NCBI GenBank assembly: GCA_930367205.1
Contig: OV884015.1
Location: 110,114,509 to 110,178,508, forward strand
DNA: 64,000 nucleotides
Direction: 5' to 3'
Source: Acanthosoma haemorrhoidale
Lineage: Eukaryota > Arthropoda > Insecta > Hemiptera > Acanthosomatidae
This document shows positions 24,401 through 39,400 of this stretch, in pieces. The translations under genes were made by a program, and so were the position numbers. Every line of letters begins with the position of its first letter. The first letter of the stretch is position 1. The notes under the pieces were generated by a model, which saw only the letters and a program-made list of their open reading frames with translations, was not told the origin of the DNA and made no database searches.

Positions 24401-27400
24401 TATTTTTTTTTCTAACTCTAATAAAAATACCTTCTGGTAATTCACCAGCTGTACCCGTTTGGTTTGGTGTTATAAAAAGAAATGCAAAATATTTAGCCTT
24501 TGTAAACATTTATTTTTATCCTGTCAATAATTATCTATAGCTCTTTTTTACTCTTGCTTAGGGGATCTACTCTTGATAATGTTATGTAAATGACGTTTTG
24601 TTTTTAGTCTAATCAAAAGAACTTTTCAAGTGAATCAAATTGAAATTAGATAAACTGCAACAAACTGTTTCAAATCATGAAGGGTTTTCGCTAAGCACTT
24701 CTTCGTTATGACAACACTGAACATTACAAAACCATATCCACGTCCAAATCGACAAATTTTTTAGTGATGCAATTTTATCTGGAAACCCATCAATTAGGGG
24801 GAAATTGTGGAAGTTTCTACTTAATTTTTGATATAGTATTTCAGCATAAATATTTATAAGCACCGGAGCTCTAAAATAGTTTAGCTTATAAGTTTGAAGG
24901 CTTTTCAAGTGAAGCGTAGCTACCTCTGATTTATAAGGACTCATCAAGCTATTATGAAGGAGAGGGACCCCTGTTGTGTTTTGTGGATCCTCGCTGCGCC
25001 GTAGGAGGCCATTACATTATTCATGATTGACAGAACTATATTTCACGCCGTGGCAAAAACAAACCGAGAGCTTGCGGGTCAAGATCTAGGAGCAGGGCCA
25101 TCGATCATCTTAGCGTTATCTTCACGTGCGCATTTGATAGATTTACCACTTGACCGGCTAGAGCCTCATATCTGGGTTTATTTATATTATTTTTTTTATA
25201 TAATACTATGTAATAAACTAGACTGGAAGCGATCTAATTGGCTATATTGTAGGTTGTCAATCTTCCCCGAGCTGGCAATAAAAACTTCAATGCTGAACGT
25301 TAAAGGCACGTAAATGGCTTTGTTTAGTGTTATGGTCCATGAAACTAGTAACACACACGCAGATATATACTTACTTTTTTTTTTTTATTGTAAACTTCTT
25401 TATTGCGATAAAATCTGCCTTATTGGGCAATAATTGTGAGAACTTTTCTCATTCATTCCATATTTACAAACAGCCCAGAGACCTCCTGAATCGGCATGGT
25501 GATATAAACATATTCTATTAAAATTTATAGGGCAAATTTCACTGCGTGGAAAACCCCAAATAGAAAAATGACTGGTGCCGTCACACTGCGCTATACAGGG
25601 TACCGAAGATGCAGACACCGAAGGAGTTCTAGCAATAATGACACTCACATGCCACACCCTCAAATGAAATCGCAAGCAATGATTGTAATAGAGCTGTGAG
25701 GATGAAACTTTTACACCATCGTAACAATCTACCATCCCACTTACCCCATCCCATCAGTAGTGACCTCCCTCCACTTAGCACAATTCACACGATCACTAAC
25801 TTTCTCACAATATAACATGTTGAATGTTCAATACTTCAACACAGAACAAAATACACACTACACTAAAAGCTCGGAAAATCACTTCCTACATATATAAATG
25901 CAACAATTTTATACCATATTTAACTTACTACTCTCTCCAGCATCTCATCACAAGCCCGGCTATATCCCTGAGGCTGAAACTGCTCATATATCAGAGCGTC
26001 CTTAGGCCACTGCTGTTTGAAACTCTGCTTTTCCGTTTTCTCCACACCAGCACCATAACTAGACTCCAGAGCTTCCAGAACAACATCCTGCGCACTATGA
26101 CATACCCCTTTTCGATAAATGAAGGCTCCTGACATCCACGAAACGTTCGAGGTCCCCATCATCACCGAAGCCATCAGAAGAAGACACATCAAGTTCTTCG
26201 ACTCGATGAAACATTGCCCGAACCCCCTATTCCAAGATCTGACACCCCCACCACTACCGGCAAGATGGCAACTCACAAGATCTGGGAAAGCAGACCAAAT
26301 GGAGGACATTGCAGCCCTTGGCCAACCAACAACAAGCCTCTAACAGGCACCCATCACTGCTATCCGACTAAATAAGACTGCACTACATGCCTAGAGAGAC
26401 TCTAGGCTCAGCCTTCAGTGGACTCTCACCACTGCACCGCAACAATCAATCTCTACCGAGGCTTCCAACACTCCTTAATTCCCTCACTCCACCTTCAAAG
26501 AGGTACTCCTAGTAAAAGTATCCGCTCACCCCAAATAAATTCCTTTATTTTTCCCTTATCCATAATCTTAAAAATTTGGTAGCTAAGGGGGAAAAAACAC
26601 CCTATTTTATATCATAGGTAATATTTATTATTTTTATCATCTAGTAATCAACTATTTATTTATATTATTATAATAGGTATTATTGTTCATTTAATATTAC
26701 ATAATTTACAACAATCAAATCGGATTGTGCTCCTTAATGGTTTGGGTTGAATAATGAATAATTAAACGTAAATTAATTATTGTTCTCTCTTTAAAGTAAA
26801 ACTGATGAACGGATGGTAATCGGACTGAAACAAATTTTCACAGGTACAAATGAGCTTAAAGACACTTTCATGAATTTTCTCACGCCTTGCTCTGAGTTGA
26901 TCCGCAAAACAATATTTCAGTGTAATATCCTTGTTAATACTTTTATAACGGTACTAGCAGTAAAGTTAAATTCGGTCTTCATATTTTCAGAGGAGAAATT
27001 GCGAATTATAAACGAAGGAGATGGATAAAAGGCTTCATCGCCAGCCCAAACGAAGCATGAAAAAGTTTCTCTGGATAATTCTCTTTTCTCCCCCACCCAC
27101 CGCAAAAAACAGCAAGATAAAATTGCATTAGCTTTGATGTGCAGCGTTATTTCTTGTTCTTTCTTCCATATGATGAAAACTAACAGATCTTGCTCAATAT
27201 GGAGTTAGCGTTTATAATTTACGGAACAGTTAATGAAACAAAAATTCACCATCATTTTTTGGATTTGAACCAGAGCTCTAATAATAATGAAATCGATTCC
27301 TCAATAACGGAATAATGCAAGAAACTTTCAAATCATATTAATTCGTTTAGGGCTAATGAAATAACAACCAAACTTCTTATATTACATAACCAAAACCAGT

Positions 27401-30400
27401 CACTTCGAGTTGGCGAGCTAACGGCATATGAAGTAACAACCAAACTTCTTATATTACATAACCAAAACCAGTCGCTTCGAGTTGGCGAGCTAACGGCATA
27501 TGAAATAACAACCAAACTTTGTATATTACATAACCACAACCAGTCGCTTCGAGTTGACGAGCTAACGGAATATGAAATAACAACCAAACTTCGTATATTA
27601 CATAACCACAACCAGTCGCTTCGAGTTGACGAGCTAACGGAATATGAAATAACAACCAAACTTCTTTTATTACATAACCACAACCAGTCGCTTCGAGTTG
27701 ACGAGCTAACGGAATATGAAATAACAACCAAACTTCGTATATTACATAACCACAACCAGTCGCTTCGAGTTGACGAGCTAACGGAATATGAAATAACAAC
27801 CAAACTTCGTATATTACATAACCACAACCAGTCGCTTCGAGTTGACGAGCTAACGGCATATGAAATAACAACCAAACTTCTTATATTACATAACCACAAC
27901 CAGTCGCTTCGAGTTGACGAGCTAACGGCATATGAAATAACAACCAAACTTCTTATATTACATAACCACAACCAGTCGCTTCGAGTTGGCGAGCTAACGG
28001 CAAATGAAATAACATCCAAACTTCTTATATTATATAACCACAACCAGTCGCTTCGAGTTTACGAGCTAACGGCAAATGAAATAACAACCAAACTTCTTAT
28101 ATTACATAACCACAACCAGTCGCTTCGAGTTGACGAGCTAACGGCATATGAAATAACAACCAAACTTCTTATATTACATAACCACAACCAGTCGCTTCGA
28201 GTTGACGAGCTAACGGCATATGAAATAACAACCAAACTTCTTATATTACATAACCACAACCGGTCGCTTCGAGTAGACGAGCTAACGGCATATGAAATAA
28301 CAACCAAACTTCGTATATTACATAACCACAACTGTCGCTTCGAGTTGACGAGCTAACGGAATATGAAATAACAACCAAACTTCGTATATTACATAACCAC
28401 AACCAGTCGCTTCGAGTTGACGAGCTAACGGAATATGAAATAACAACCAAACTTCTTTTATTACATAACCACAACCAGTCGCTTCGAGTTGACGAGCTAA
28501 CGGAATATGAAATAACAACCAAACTTCGTATATTACATAACCACAACCAGTCGCTTCGAGTTGACGAGCTAACGGCATATGAAATAACAACCAAACTTCT
28601 TATATTACATAACCACAACCAGTCGCTTCGAGTTGACGAGCTAACGGAATATGAAATACAATGAGGTAAATAAGTTTAATCAATTATAGTAAACCAAAAT
28701 TACAAAAGCTGTTTATAATAGTGTCCGAAACTTTAACTGAACTAGTTTATTGATACGCATCCCCGATCGTACGAAAAATAAATTACTTAGTAATCAAAAA
28801 ATAAATATTTTCCTATCATATTGAGCATTGTTCTTGCAAATTCATTTCGAATTATGTAAATATTATACAAATTGCCTAGGGATGATGAGGTCGTTGAGTG
28901 AGGCGGCATTGCCCCTTCTGTTGTAATGATGTTTCTATGATTACTACGATCCTGTGTGCTTGTCAATACAGACTAAGAAATATCGCCAAGCGTGTCTGTT
29001 CTGTTGCAAGTGAGTCGCCGGCAATAGGGGCGCGCATAGGCTGGGCCCGCAACACCGAACCGTTGTGCGGACTTGTCGCTACTTTCAGCCGTACATGTTT
29101 CATCATTTCATCATAAGTGCCAGTATTTGTCTTGTGTCTGTCAATTATTCGTCCTGAATATAGAAGATTAAATGACTGCCATGAGACACGAATGACTATG
29201 CTAAAATGACCGAAGCTTCAATGAATGACTTGTGCTTGTTTCCGCTCTAGTCTCAGGACCTCTCACCTAGTAACTAGCACTTGTATATATATATTTGTAT
29301 GTATGTACCACTTTTTTCAAATCATTGGATAACCCCATTTGTAAAATGCCTTTTTGTTATTCATGAAGTCTAATGGATATTAATCATTATTCAAAGCGTA
29401 TGGAAAGAGCTTTTAATACGTTGGCAAAAGTAAATTTTTAATAGAACATGTTTCAATGGATTAAATCTTATTTAAAGTAGAAGTTTTTATTTTTTTTGTC
29501 ACGGGAAGGCTTTAAAGACCACGCGAATGTCATTAATTTTGGTCCTTTTCTTGTTTTGTTTTTTTTCCTTCCATTTTCCCCTCATTATCTCTACGTGCTT
29601 TTGTTTTCTTTCTTCTGTCCACGCGACTCCCTTTTTCGATTTTTTCTTTCTCACAAGAACCTTGATTCCCTTCAGTCTTTTCCTATATCTTTCTCCGTCG
29701 TGGCAATCCTGGTCCGTTATTCCTAGTCTTTCAGTTTCTTCCTTCATCTGCTTGGTGTATCCCCTTGAGCTTTTGTATCCTCGGATTTTCTGGAATATTC
29801 CCTTCTTTAGTCTTACGGGGGCCATTCTTACCATATATCCGTGGGATTCCAGTCTTCTGATCCTTATGTCCGTTTCTAGGTCTTTTGTGTCTTTGTAGAT
29901 TTCTTGGTTGGGTCTTAGCCTGTATCCTTCTTGTGTCTTTTTTTTTTTAGTTTATTATTATAAAACTGCCATATTTACTTTATTTTGACGAACCATTATT
30001 TTACTTATTCGTTTTTGCATTGAGCTTTTTTCTACCTATCCTCTCTTGAAATGTCTTGCTTCAGTCATATAAAAAGATAACCAGAGCGTATCTATTGTCA
30101 CACATTGAGGAATAGTCGACAGCAATTCCCTCGAGCCAATTCAAGCTATTGTTGTTCTTGAAAGGCCTGCTGTGAGTGATAGGAACAGCCTCATTCAAGA
30201 TGAACGTGTTTCCTCCAAGGGCAGGCCTCGCCCTGATCAGCCCTCCGTGAAGATGCTGTCACAACAAAGATGGCTTCTGTCGCATATGGATAAACAGAGA
30301 CAGGGGGATCTCGGATCCATTCATTCACATATGCATGTAGCATGTAGCAATAGCCACTGCTTACAAATTCACTTCTGTCATTGCTTTGTCTAAATACTGC

Positions 30401-33400
30401 CGTTGTTTGACAGAGAGTATTCAGGAAATCAGTTACGAATATTCATCTTTATCCATGCTATCGTTGTTGATACAACAATAAAAGGAAATTATTGATAAAT
30501 ATCATTGTTATTTGTATATTTATATTTAAACATAGTTTGATAAAAAGTGGCATAAGTCTTTGCATCGAAGCTACGGTCAATTTAGCAAAGTCACCGCTGT
30601 GTACCATGGCAGTCGTTTAATCCATGAACCCATTTTTTTTTTACAGATTTTTCATTGAAATTAAAATTGAGTGAACTTCGATAATTTATTTAATGAAGCT
30701 TCAATTTGTTTTCTCAGTTTATTTCATTATAAAGCTGAAGTAAATGAAAAATCAACTGTAAAAACAATTGAAGAATCGACAAATACAAATAAAAAATAAT
30801 TACATTGTTACAATTAAATCATTTAAATCGGTGATTATAAGCGGAATATTTCCTTAACGTTGTTATAATATTAATATTTAAGTTGTTATTATTGTTATTA
30901 TTATAGGAAATGTTAATATTAAAATCATAATTTCACTTTCTGTTATGATATAACTTCTTTCTTCTGTGAACACTTTGACCTAAAATTAAGATTAACACAG
31001 CTAATGAACTATTGAGTCACGCTCAGAAAAACCCAATATGACATCAAAACACTTGTAGACTGTTTTAAACATTATCTGCCTTCTCTCTCATATTACACCA
31101 TAAAATGTCATATCAACCCATTTCTTTCTCTGCGGCGTTGAACCTTTAAGTCCAGTTGTAAATGTCTAGAATACAATAGAGATATTTTTAGTAATATTTT
31201 CAATGGCCTGCCCGATGTTTTAATTTAGGACAGGTACAGTGTTCGTGACGATAACAGTCATAAAACTGATAGAATCTATTTTAATTTTTAAAAGACTTCG
31301 CGGTGGATTTGGGGGGTCTCTGGGCTGTCTGTAAATATTGTATGAATGAGCGAGTGAATGATGAACTGTAAATATGGTATGAATGAGAGCATTTATCTTA
31401 ATTACTTATTGCCTTATAAAAGGCAGATTGTAGTTGTAGCACAATAAAGGAATTTTAACTAACTAACTAACTAAAACTAATTTTTAAAAGTATGTTCAAC
31501 AGCATACTTTTTGGTTGTGATATATAACGGAAATCATAAAAAAAAAATGAAGAATGACACTTTCTGACTTAAAAACCTTCTAGCTGCTCAGAAGACGATA
31601 AACGTTATGTATCTGTTCTTCTTGATTTTTTTTTCTCTATAGTTTAAGTAAGGTACATCACGGTAGCAAAGCAAATAGATTTTTATTGATATTGTAGAAA
31701 ATAAATACTTCATAGATGATACATGGAATGAAGTTTGAGTAATTAATAATTATTGGGAGTGAGCTGCGACTTCTTAAACTGCACTAACTGTTATCCTCAC
31801 CGGTACCAACTGCCACCGCCTCAGTAACGGAGAAATAACCGACGTTTCTCGACAACAATATTAACCATTCGTTATAAAAATGAAAATTTTCATTCAGCTT
31901 AAATATATAAATATAAATCTGCTAAAAACCAGTTATTTCAAGTTAATGAACTTCCATAGTAACTTATCCAACCACCCTAAGTTGTAAACTGCTGATAACA
32001 TACGGTTAAGGAAGAAGGCACAAGTGAATATATTCTCAAGCTTGAAGCAGATCAATGGTTATATCTGTTGAGCTGGTTCTAGCAACATGGTGGCGAGATC
32101 TAAACAATAGTTTAAAGGCTTAAAGCATATTGAGTGGTTATGTATGCTCAGTTGGCCACACTGTTGATTAGTTCAGGTCAGCAATGGAAGTTGGTACAGT
32201 TTAAATTTTTTTTAAAAATTGCAGTTCATCCCTGGTACTATATAGACAATTAACCAATATTTTTTAATTATTTGGAAAGGTGCTTTATAGTGCTCAAGAT
32301 GACAAACAAAACTCTCCTTCTCTTAGAATAAATTAGAATTAATCAAAAAGGTTTCGTTTTGCATATCTACGACACTCATGTTTTATTTCGGTTTTAATTA
32401 ATTACATTAAATGGTAGAAAATAATGTTATTTTATTCATTCCTGAGTAATTTAACAAGATTAATGTAATTAAATCATCCTCTTATTTACTCTCCATGAGA
32501 AATGTATGCTTTGTTTATAATAATAATAATGTGTAACATTATACTTGATTATGGCATTATATAATTTTTATAAAATATCAAAACCTGTACATAACGTAGC
32601 GTCGCTCCAAAAATAATTTGTAAATAGATTCGCCTGAGATAATTGTATATAATTATCTGTAAATTATAGATAATTTATCCTATAAAAAGGAGCTATGAGA
32701 AAAAAAACTCTCCTTGAGTTATTATATTTACAGTTAAACTTAAAAAAATAACACCACAAAACATATTGTCTGATTTTGTGTGATATGGAAGGAAAGAAAA
32801 TTTATTGAATTTTGAAATTTATTTTGTGTCTTATTTTCAAAAACACGTTTTTTTAAAGTTTACTTCAAATAATTTGCAATCACTGGCTGAGCGCATCTAA
32901 GCCACGACAACACATAATAAAAAAAAATGTTACCACTTATGTGAGCCAATGATGGTTCTAATTTGTATTTGAAAACATGAAATTCATTGACTTGAGGCAA
33001 CACTTTGGTTAATATAATATATTGGTGTATTGATACAATAGACAAAACTCACTTATTCACAAAATTAAAAAAAAAAAATGTCAAGTATTTGCTCGGAAAC
33101 CATTCGAAATTTAAAACATGACCTATAACCTCCAGACATGCAGGACGGAGGTGCTTCCAGAAGTGGATGACTTTATAAACCTTGCCGGTACAAAAGCCCA
33201 CAACACTAACGCAAAAATAATTTCAGACATAAGTGTAAAACTAGATTTTGTTTTCTTTGAAAGAGATTTGCACTAGCCTAGGTGGTCTAACAAATAGAAT
33301 TCTAGGAAAGTTTCTTAAGTTTTTGTGCACTTAAGGTTTAACAAGGGTTCAAAAGAATCTCCAGAAGGGAGTCTCCAGCCTGGCAGAGAATCTCTCCAAA

Positions 33401-36400
33401 TTGTTCCATCAAAGTCAAAGTCCTATGAGTCTACATCATAGGTGAAATTGGTACTGACCCTTTGGTAAAATATTTTACAACCAGTTTCGTTAATGAATGT
33501 TTGAAATGAAGAGGCAGAAGATTCTGGAATAGGATTCGGTAAGGAGAGGGTCGGTATATGGGGTTCTGCCTGAGGAGGCTGTATTGAGGCACCGGATCGC
33601 TCCGACCCTAAAGTGATTGACTCTAATGCTCCAGACGTTCGCTGCCAACCATCTTTAGTCGATTCCTGATTCTTTATGGGGGGGGGGATTTCATTCCATC
33701 ATTTGGGATCGATCCGCTCCTTACTTATGGGTCTTAACCAGTTGATCACAGATTATAGTGACTAAGGTTTATTTACGCCAATAATAAATCAAATGGTATT
33801 TTTCGGAAATGTTAATATTCGGAATTAAGGAAGTATAAAGTGGAGTGATGTACGGACATCTACAATTTCTTAAATATCTTATAACTGAAGCATGAACAAC
33901 ACCGTTATTTATTAAGAAATAGAAAACAATATTCCTACTACCAAAACATATATCTATTTTCATTGAAGTCGTTGCTTTAAAAACAACCCAAGTTGATCTC
34001 CTCCTAATACTTCCGAATAGATATAGAAAATACTAGGACTTTCACAAAAGTAAATAACTGATAAAACAAATAATGAATTGGTTGAATAAAATGAATAACG
34101 CCTAACCATTGATAAATAAACATTTGCCACAATAAAATAAATTTCTTAGCAAGCGACCTCACTTCAGATAAATTAATTGACTAATAAAAAAATAATATCT
34201 GAAATATTTACATACTGACGAAAAAATAGGAAATTATATCTGCAATAATGTATTAAATTTTCCCTCGCATAGAATACAAAAAAAATACTTAAAAGAAATT
34301 ATTCCGGGACATCATACCGTCACGCTGGACCGCCGAAGCCTGGAGACAGATGGACGTGATCGAACCCTAGCCCCCTGATGGAGACTGAAGATCTACACCC
34401 AGCCGAGAGATCGAGGCCGATCTCCGAAGCTACAAGACCCCATCTACCTGTTTAAGCAGGGTCGACCTTCCGGCCGAGAGGCCGACTTATTTCAGGCCCC
34501 TGCCGGGGCTGGCCAGGCTTGACCTGGTCGACTACAAACCCTTGCCTAGGTACCCCTAGGCTCCACCCTCGGTAGACTCTCACTACCTTCCTGATCCCAC
34601 CCGCCTCCTTTAGGCATACCCCACCCTATATACTTCTCATACATCCTTCAAATGGGGGACTCCCCTTAGTGAAAGGCACTCATTAGCCCAAAATAATTTT
34701 CCCACGTCCTATTTTATAAGTTTGAGAGCTAAGAAAAAAAAAAAAAAAAAAAAAAGTACCGTCACGATATCATCCACACCTCTCCTGAGGCCGTCCACAC
34801 TCCTCATCCTCTACACACATCCTTCAAATGGGACTCCCCCTAGTGAAAGTACTAATCCAAGATTAGTATCATTTTTATTTTCCCCTTATCCTATTTTTAT
34901 TATTTCGAGAGATATGAAAAAAAAACCAAAAATCTATGAACGACAATGATCAGATAGCAAATAATAAGAACTATTACATGATGATAAAATACGAATATTT
35001 AAATGCATTCAGCGAATAAGAGGATAGATGGATCTAAAAACATTAAATGAAAATATAATAAATGAATCGTTACAAGTCTAAAATTTTTTTTTTGGTCGGT
35101 GAAGAGGTTTTGGAATAGGATATCGTTGAAGGTTCGTAAGGATGAAGCTTGATGGATACTAGGAGGTAGAGAGTTCCAGAGAGTAGTGGAGCGAGCAAGG
35201 AAGGACAGATCGAATGCTGCAGTTTAGTGGGCAGGAGTATAAAGGTCTGAGAGACGGAATCTTGTGTTTTGTGAGTGTACTGATGATTTGAACTGTAGAA
35301 TATTGTGTATATAAGGCGGGATGATGTGAATTGATGGTTTGGATAAGGAATGAACCCAGGAAATATTTTGTACGCAAGGAGGGGAAGAGCCTAACCTAGG
35401 GGGTAGCCCCCCTAACCCTAGGGGAAGAGTTACCCTGTCTGGGCCTACATATGCATACACACACACAAACAAATCACTTACACATCTACGAACGCACACA
35501 CAACTAGTACTATGGTGACGCTGTCATGAATGATGAATGTTCGAGAATGAATATTGTGGCTTCTCATCTGTTCGTTAAAGCAAATGCGACCTCGACTTGA
35601 GGGGGGGGGGGTCGACGTTTTTACTTGACATTTTTTATTATTATTCACAATTCTTTTTTTTTATTTGAGTCTTTTGGCATTTATTTATGCAGGGTCACAG
35701 ACGAGTGATTTCGTCACGTTGAGTTGTTTTGCAATCCCTAACTCACATGACGACCGATAAGACTAATAAGGCAACTACGGAAAAATAAAGGTTCCGTTTG
35801 GAATTTTAAATGTAATATAAATTAATTTGTTTTTTGTAAAATAATTTTTTCAGAAATACCCCTAAATTACTGAAACGGGTATAATTTCAGCTCGATAATT
35901 TTGGAATGCCCTAGTAGTTTGCTATTCTTTTTAAAGAAAAATGCTGTATACCATGATACAGTTTTTTATCAGTAACTTATATAAACTGAAACTTAAAGAC
36001 ACAACCCATTTACAATGAAAATGAAAGGTACAATGTTTATACCAAACTGTCAAAAAGAGATGTACAAGTACATGTGGTTCGACATGACTTTTTTTTTGTA
36101 ACTTAAGCGTTTTTTTCTAAAACTAATTTCAGTAAAAGTGAAATAGTCATTTTCTAAAAACAGCGAATGTCGTAAAAAAACAAAAAACAAACGTAAAATA
36201 ATAAATTATTTATAATGTGGATTTAACAAAGGATGGGTGATTAATTATACACCTGACTAATCACAACACAGTCCTAAAAGTGATTGTGCATTTTTATTTT
36301 TGATATACTCTTTTCGGATGAAATTTTTGTTTTGTTTTATCTATTTCTGACCAAAACAGAAAAAAATTATATTTATATAGCTTAAATAGGCTGAGATACA

Positions 36401-39400
36401 AAACTAAGGACCGAAAACAAGCGGAAAAGTTCTATGAATCTATTGGTAAAATACCATGTGCAAAAGATGTCTGGTTTGTTGCCAGAATAATTATTGTAAA
36501 AAACAAAAACAGGAAGAACATGGTGGTTATTGCCGAAAACATAGTTCTCGATTCTCTGGTAATAATATATCCTTCTACTAGTCTGTTACTGTAAATTTCA
36601 TTTTTATCACTTGTTTTTCATTTTTAAAAATTTTATTCTGATAAATATTTCTCTTAAATTAATATCCTCAGCTAACACAACAATATTTCCATTCATAATT
36701 TTAACAACCTATGTCTCAGGTTTGATTAATAGGTATGCTGTGTTTTAGCAGCCCTATATAGTTGCGCACAACTTTGTCAAATTAGTTTGTCCCTATTAAT
36801 CAGCAAGAACAAACAGACTGACATATTTATTTCTTATCTTAGAGCCATTAGTTTTGTTTTGATTACATTATCATTATGACCTATTTTATTTAAAGTTCAT
36901 AAAATTGTTTTATTTCGCTGAGGAACTTTGATGTACCAGAATTCTTGAAAAAAATTTTTAAACCGAGGTTTAGTATTTAGGCTTCCATCTCGACAAAAGA
37001 CTGACATAGAACCCACACACGAGGCTAAAAAGACAAGAACTAAACAGACGCTTTGGACAACTGTACAGTCTACTTCAAAAGACATCCCTCTCAATAGAAA
37101 ATAAACTACTTATTTACAAAGTTGTACTTAAGCCAATCTTAAGTAATACATACGGAATAGAGCTATGGGGGACAGCAAAAAAGTCGAACATCAAGCGCAT
37201 CCAATCCTTTCAATCAAAAGTCCTGAGAACAATAGTAAATGCCCCTTATTACGTCAGCAACAAAAACCTTCATAATGATTTAATATACCCTACATTCTTG
37301 AACTCATCCCTTCCAAATTCATGAAATTCCATAGCAACCTATCCAACCACCCTCATCCCATAGCACAGTTATTGTTTACTGCGTCACTCATCCCTATAAT
37401 CCCCCTCGGAGACTGAAACAGCAGTGGCCTCGTGACCTATAAATGCGCAACAGTGGGAGTCATGGCAATGGCCAGTTTCATCATGTCCTGAGCGTATGTG
37501 GCTCTCGCGCTCCTCGTCAGTCTCGGTCGTATTCGGTGGCGTGGCTGGTGGGGAAGCGTGGGGAACTTCCCAAGACTCCGCTTCCTCTTTCGCATGCGAG
37601 GGAGGCAACAACCGTGTGGACTTGGGGGGCCCCTGGGCTGTTTGTAAATATTGGATGAATGTGCGAGCGAATGATGAATTGTAAATATGGTTTGAATGAA
37701 AACATTTATCTCAATTATTTATTGCCTATTAAGTATTAAGGCAGATTGTAATTTCATCATAATAAAGTTGTTTTAATAATAAAAAAAATAAAAAACCGAG
37801 GTTTTCTTCTACTCATGGTGTACACTTTTTTAAAATTCCTGCTTTCCTTATCATGTTCAAGGAATCAGAGGAGACAGGAATATTATCTGATCTACTCCCC
37901 TGTAATAACTTCTGGTCATGTCCCGGGTATAATAATAATAGTTCATCCAGAAATGGACTCTCTGTAAGAACAAAAAACATGAAAGTTTCTGAAAAATGAA
38001 AAAAAAAAATCGATGGAAAAACTAAAAAAACAAGGAACTGTTATTCTGAGAAGCCGAGGTTGGGAAAAAAGGCAGTGTTTTCCTTCGCTCGCTAAGAAAA
38101 ATAATATGATTACAACCACCGTAGAAGTGAAATCTGGGAGAGTAGGATCGATTATATTACGTAATATCTACAATACCTTGAAAATATTATTGAATATTTT
38201 TGAAAAATATTAGCTTACACACAACTTATGTTGTTCTGTTTTGTTGGAACATGATAATTAAAAAATCACCAGAAAAATAGTTGATACTATTAGGGAGGAC
38301 CAGAAAGTAATGTCGTTTTTTTTACATTAAATTCAAACACATAAATGTTTAACAAGTTTTTGTTTTTAATTAATGATGCAATCACCCTCGTTATCAGCAA
38401 CCTCTTGCTACCTAGTGTGCACATTTTGAATGCCTGATTGATCAAAATCAATTGGTTTTTGAGCCAAATATGTGATGATGGCATTTTGGGCATCATCCAA
38501 ATTTTGAAATTTTTTGCCACTTAGAAAATGTAGTGATCGGAATGAATGAAGAAATGGAAATTCGATATGGGGCGAGTATGGTGGTTGAGGCAATACCTCC
38601 CACCCCAATTCATTAATTTTTTCCAGGGTTCTTGGGGAAAAAATAATCTTGGATTATCGTGTTGCAGAATAACTACATTTTTATTGACAATCGCTGGGAA
38701 ATTTTCAATTAAAGATTGATTTACTCGATCCAATTGTTCACTGTAAAGATCTGCACTCACAGTATTTCCAGGTATCAGCGATGAACGACCCCGCGAATAC
38801 TCCACCAAACAGACAAAAGCGCCTTTTTGGAGTTAGGCTTAGCTGTACTTCGTGTCGATTCATGTAGAGAGAGATTTTTGCATAATAATAGAGGACCAAT
38901 TTTTCGTCTCCAGCCTCACCCACCATACTCGCCCGATATTGCGCCATCGGATTTCCATTAATTCCGATCGCTAAAAATTTATTTTTTAACTTTAATGTAA
39001 AAAAAAAAAACGACATTACTTTCTGGTCCCCTTATTATTTCATTTGTTATTACTTTTTATAATTGCAGTTTCAATTCCTCATTTCCTCCCAATAACAATG
39101 CCACTTATATTTTTGATAAATGAAAACAATTTGGTTGCCCACAATAAGCACAACAGCCGTATTATATGCACATTCACACTGACATATCATTTTAAGAATA
39201 TTTTTATCTATATTTATAATATCATGTCTTTTTGTATTTTAGCGATTTTTAATATATTATCAATGACAGTTGCTTTTTTATATTTAACTGTGAAATTTTG
39301 TTACTGATTAGTAGTTTTTAAACACATTCATTTGTTTATATATCTTAATTATTCAATATTGTTTTTGTGACACTGGACAGACGAAACTGATCTCATCGTA

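Noticed and set aside
27333..28618. Long minus-strand frames of 90-236 codons with repeated LVVISY and STRSDWLW strings
   Set aside because: They arise because the 72-bp repeat unit is a multiple of three and lacks stops. There is no start context, no domain, and the frame breaks at a one-base deletion.
29496..29898. Plus-strand Phe/Ser-rich frames that look like membrane proteins
   Set aside because: They are the antisense of the Lys/Arg-rich LINE family D tail, which gives hydrophobic readings on the other strand.
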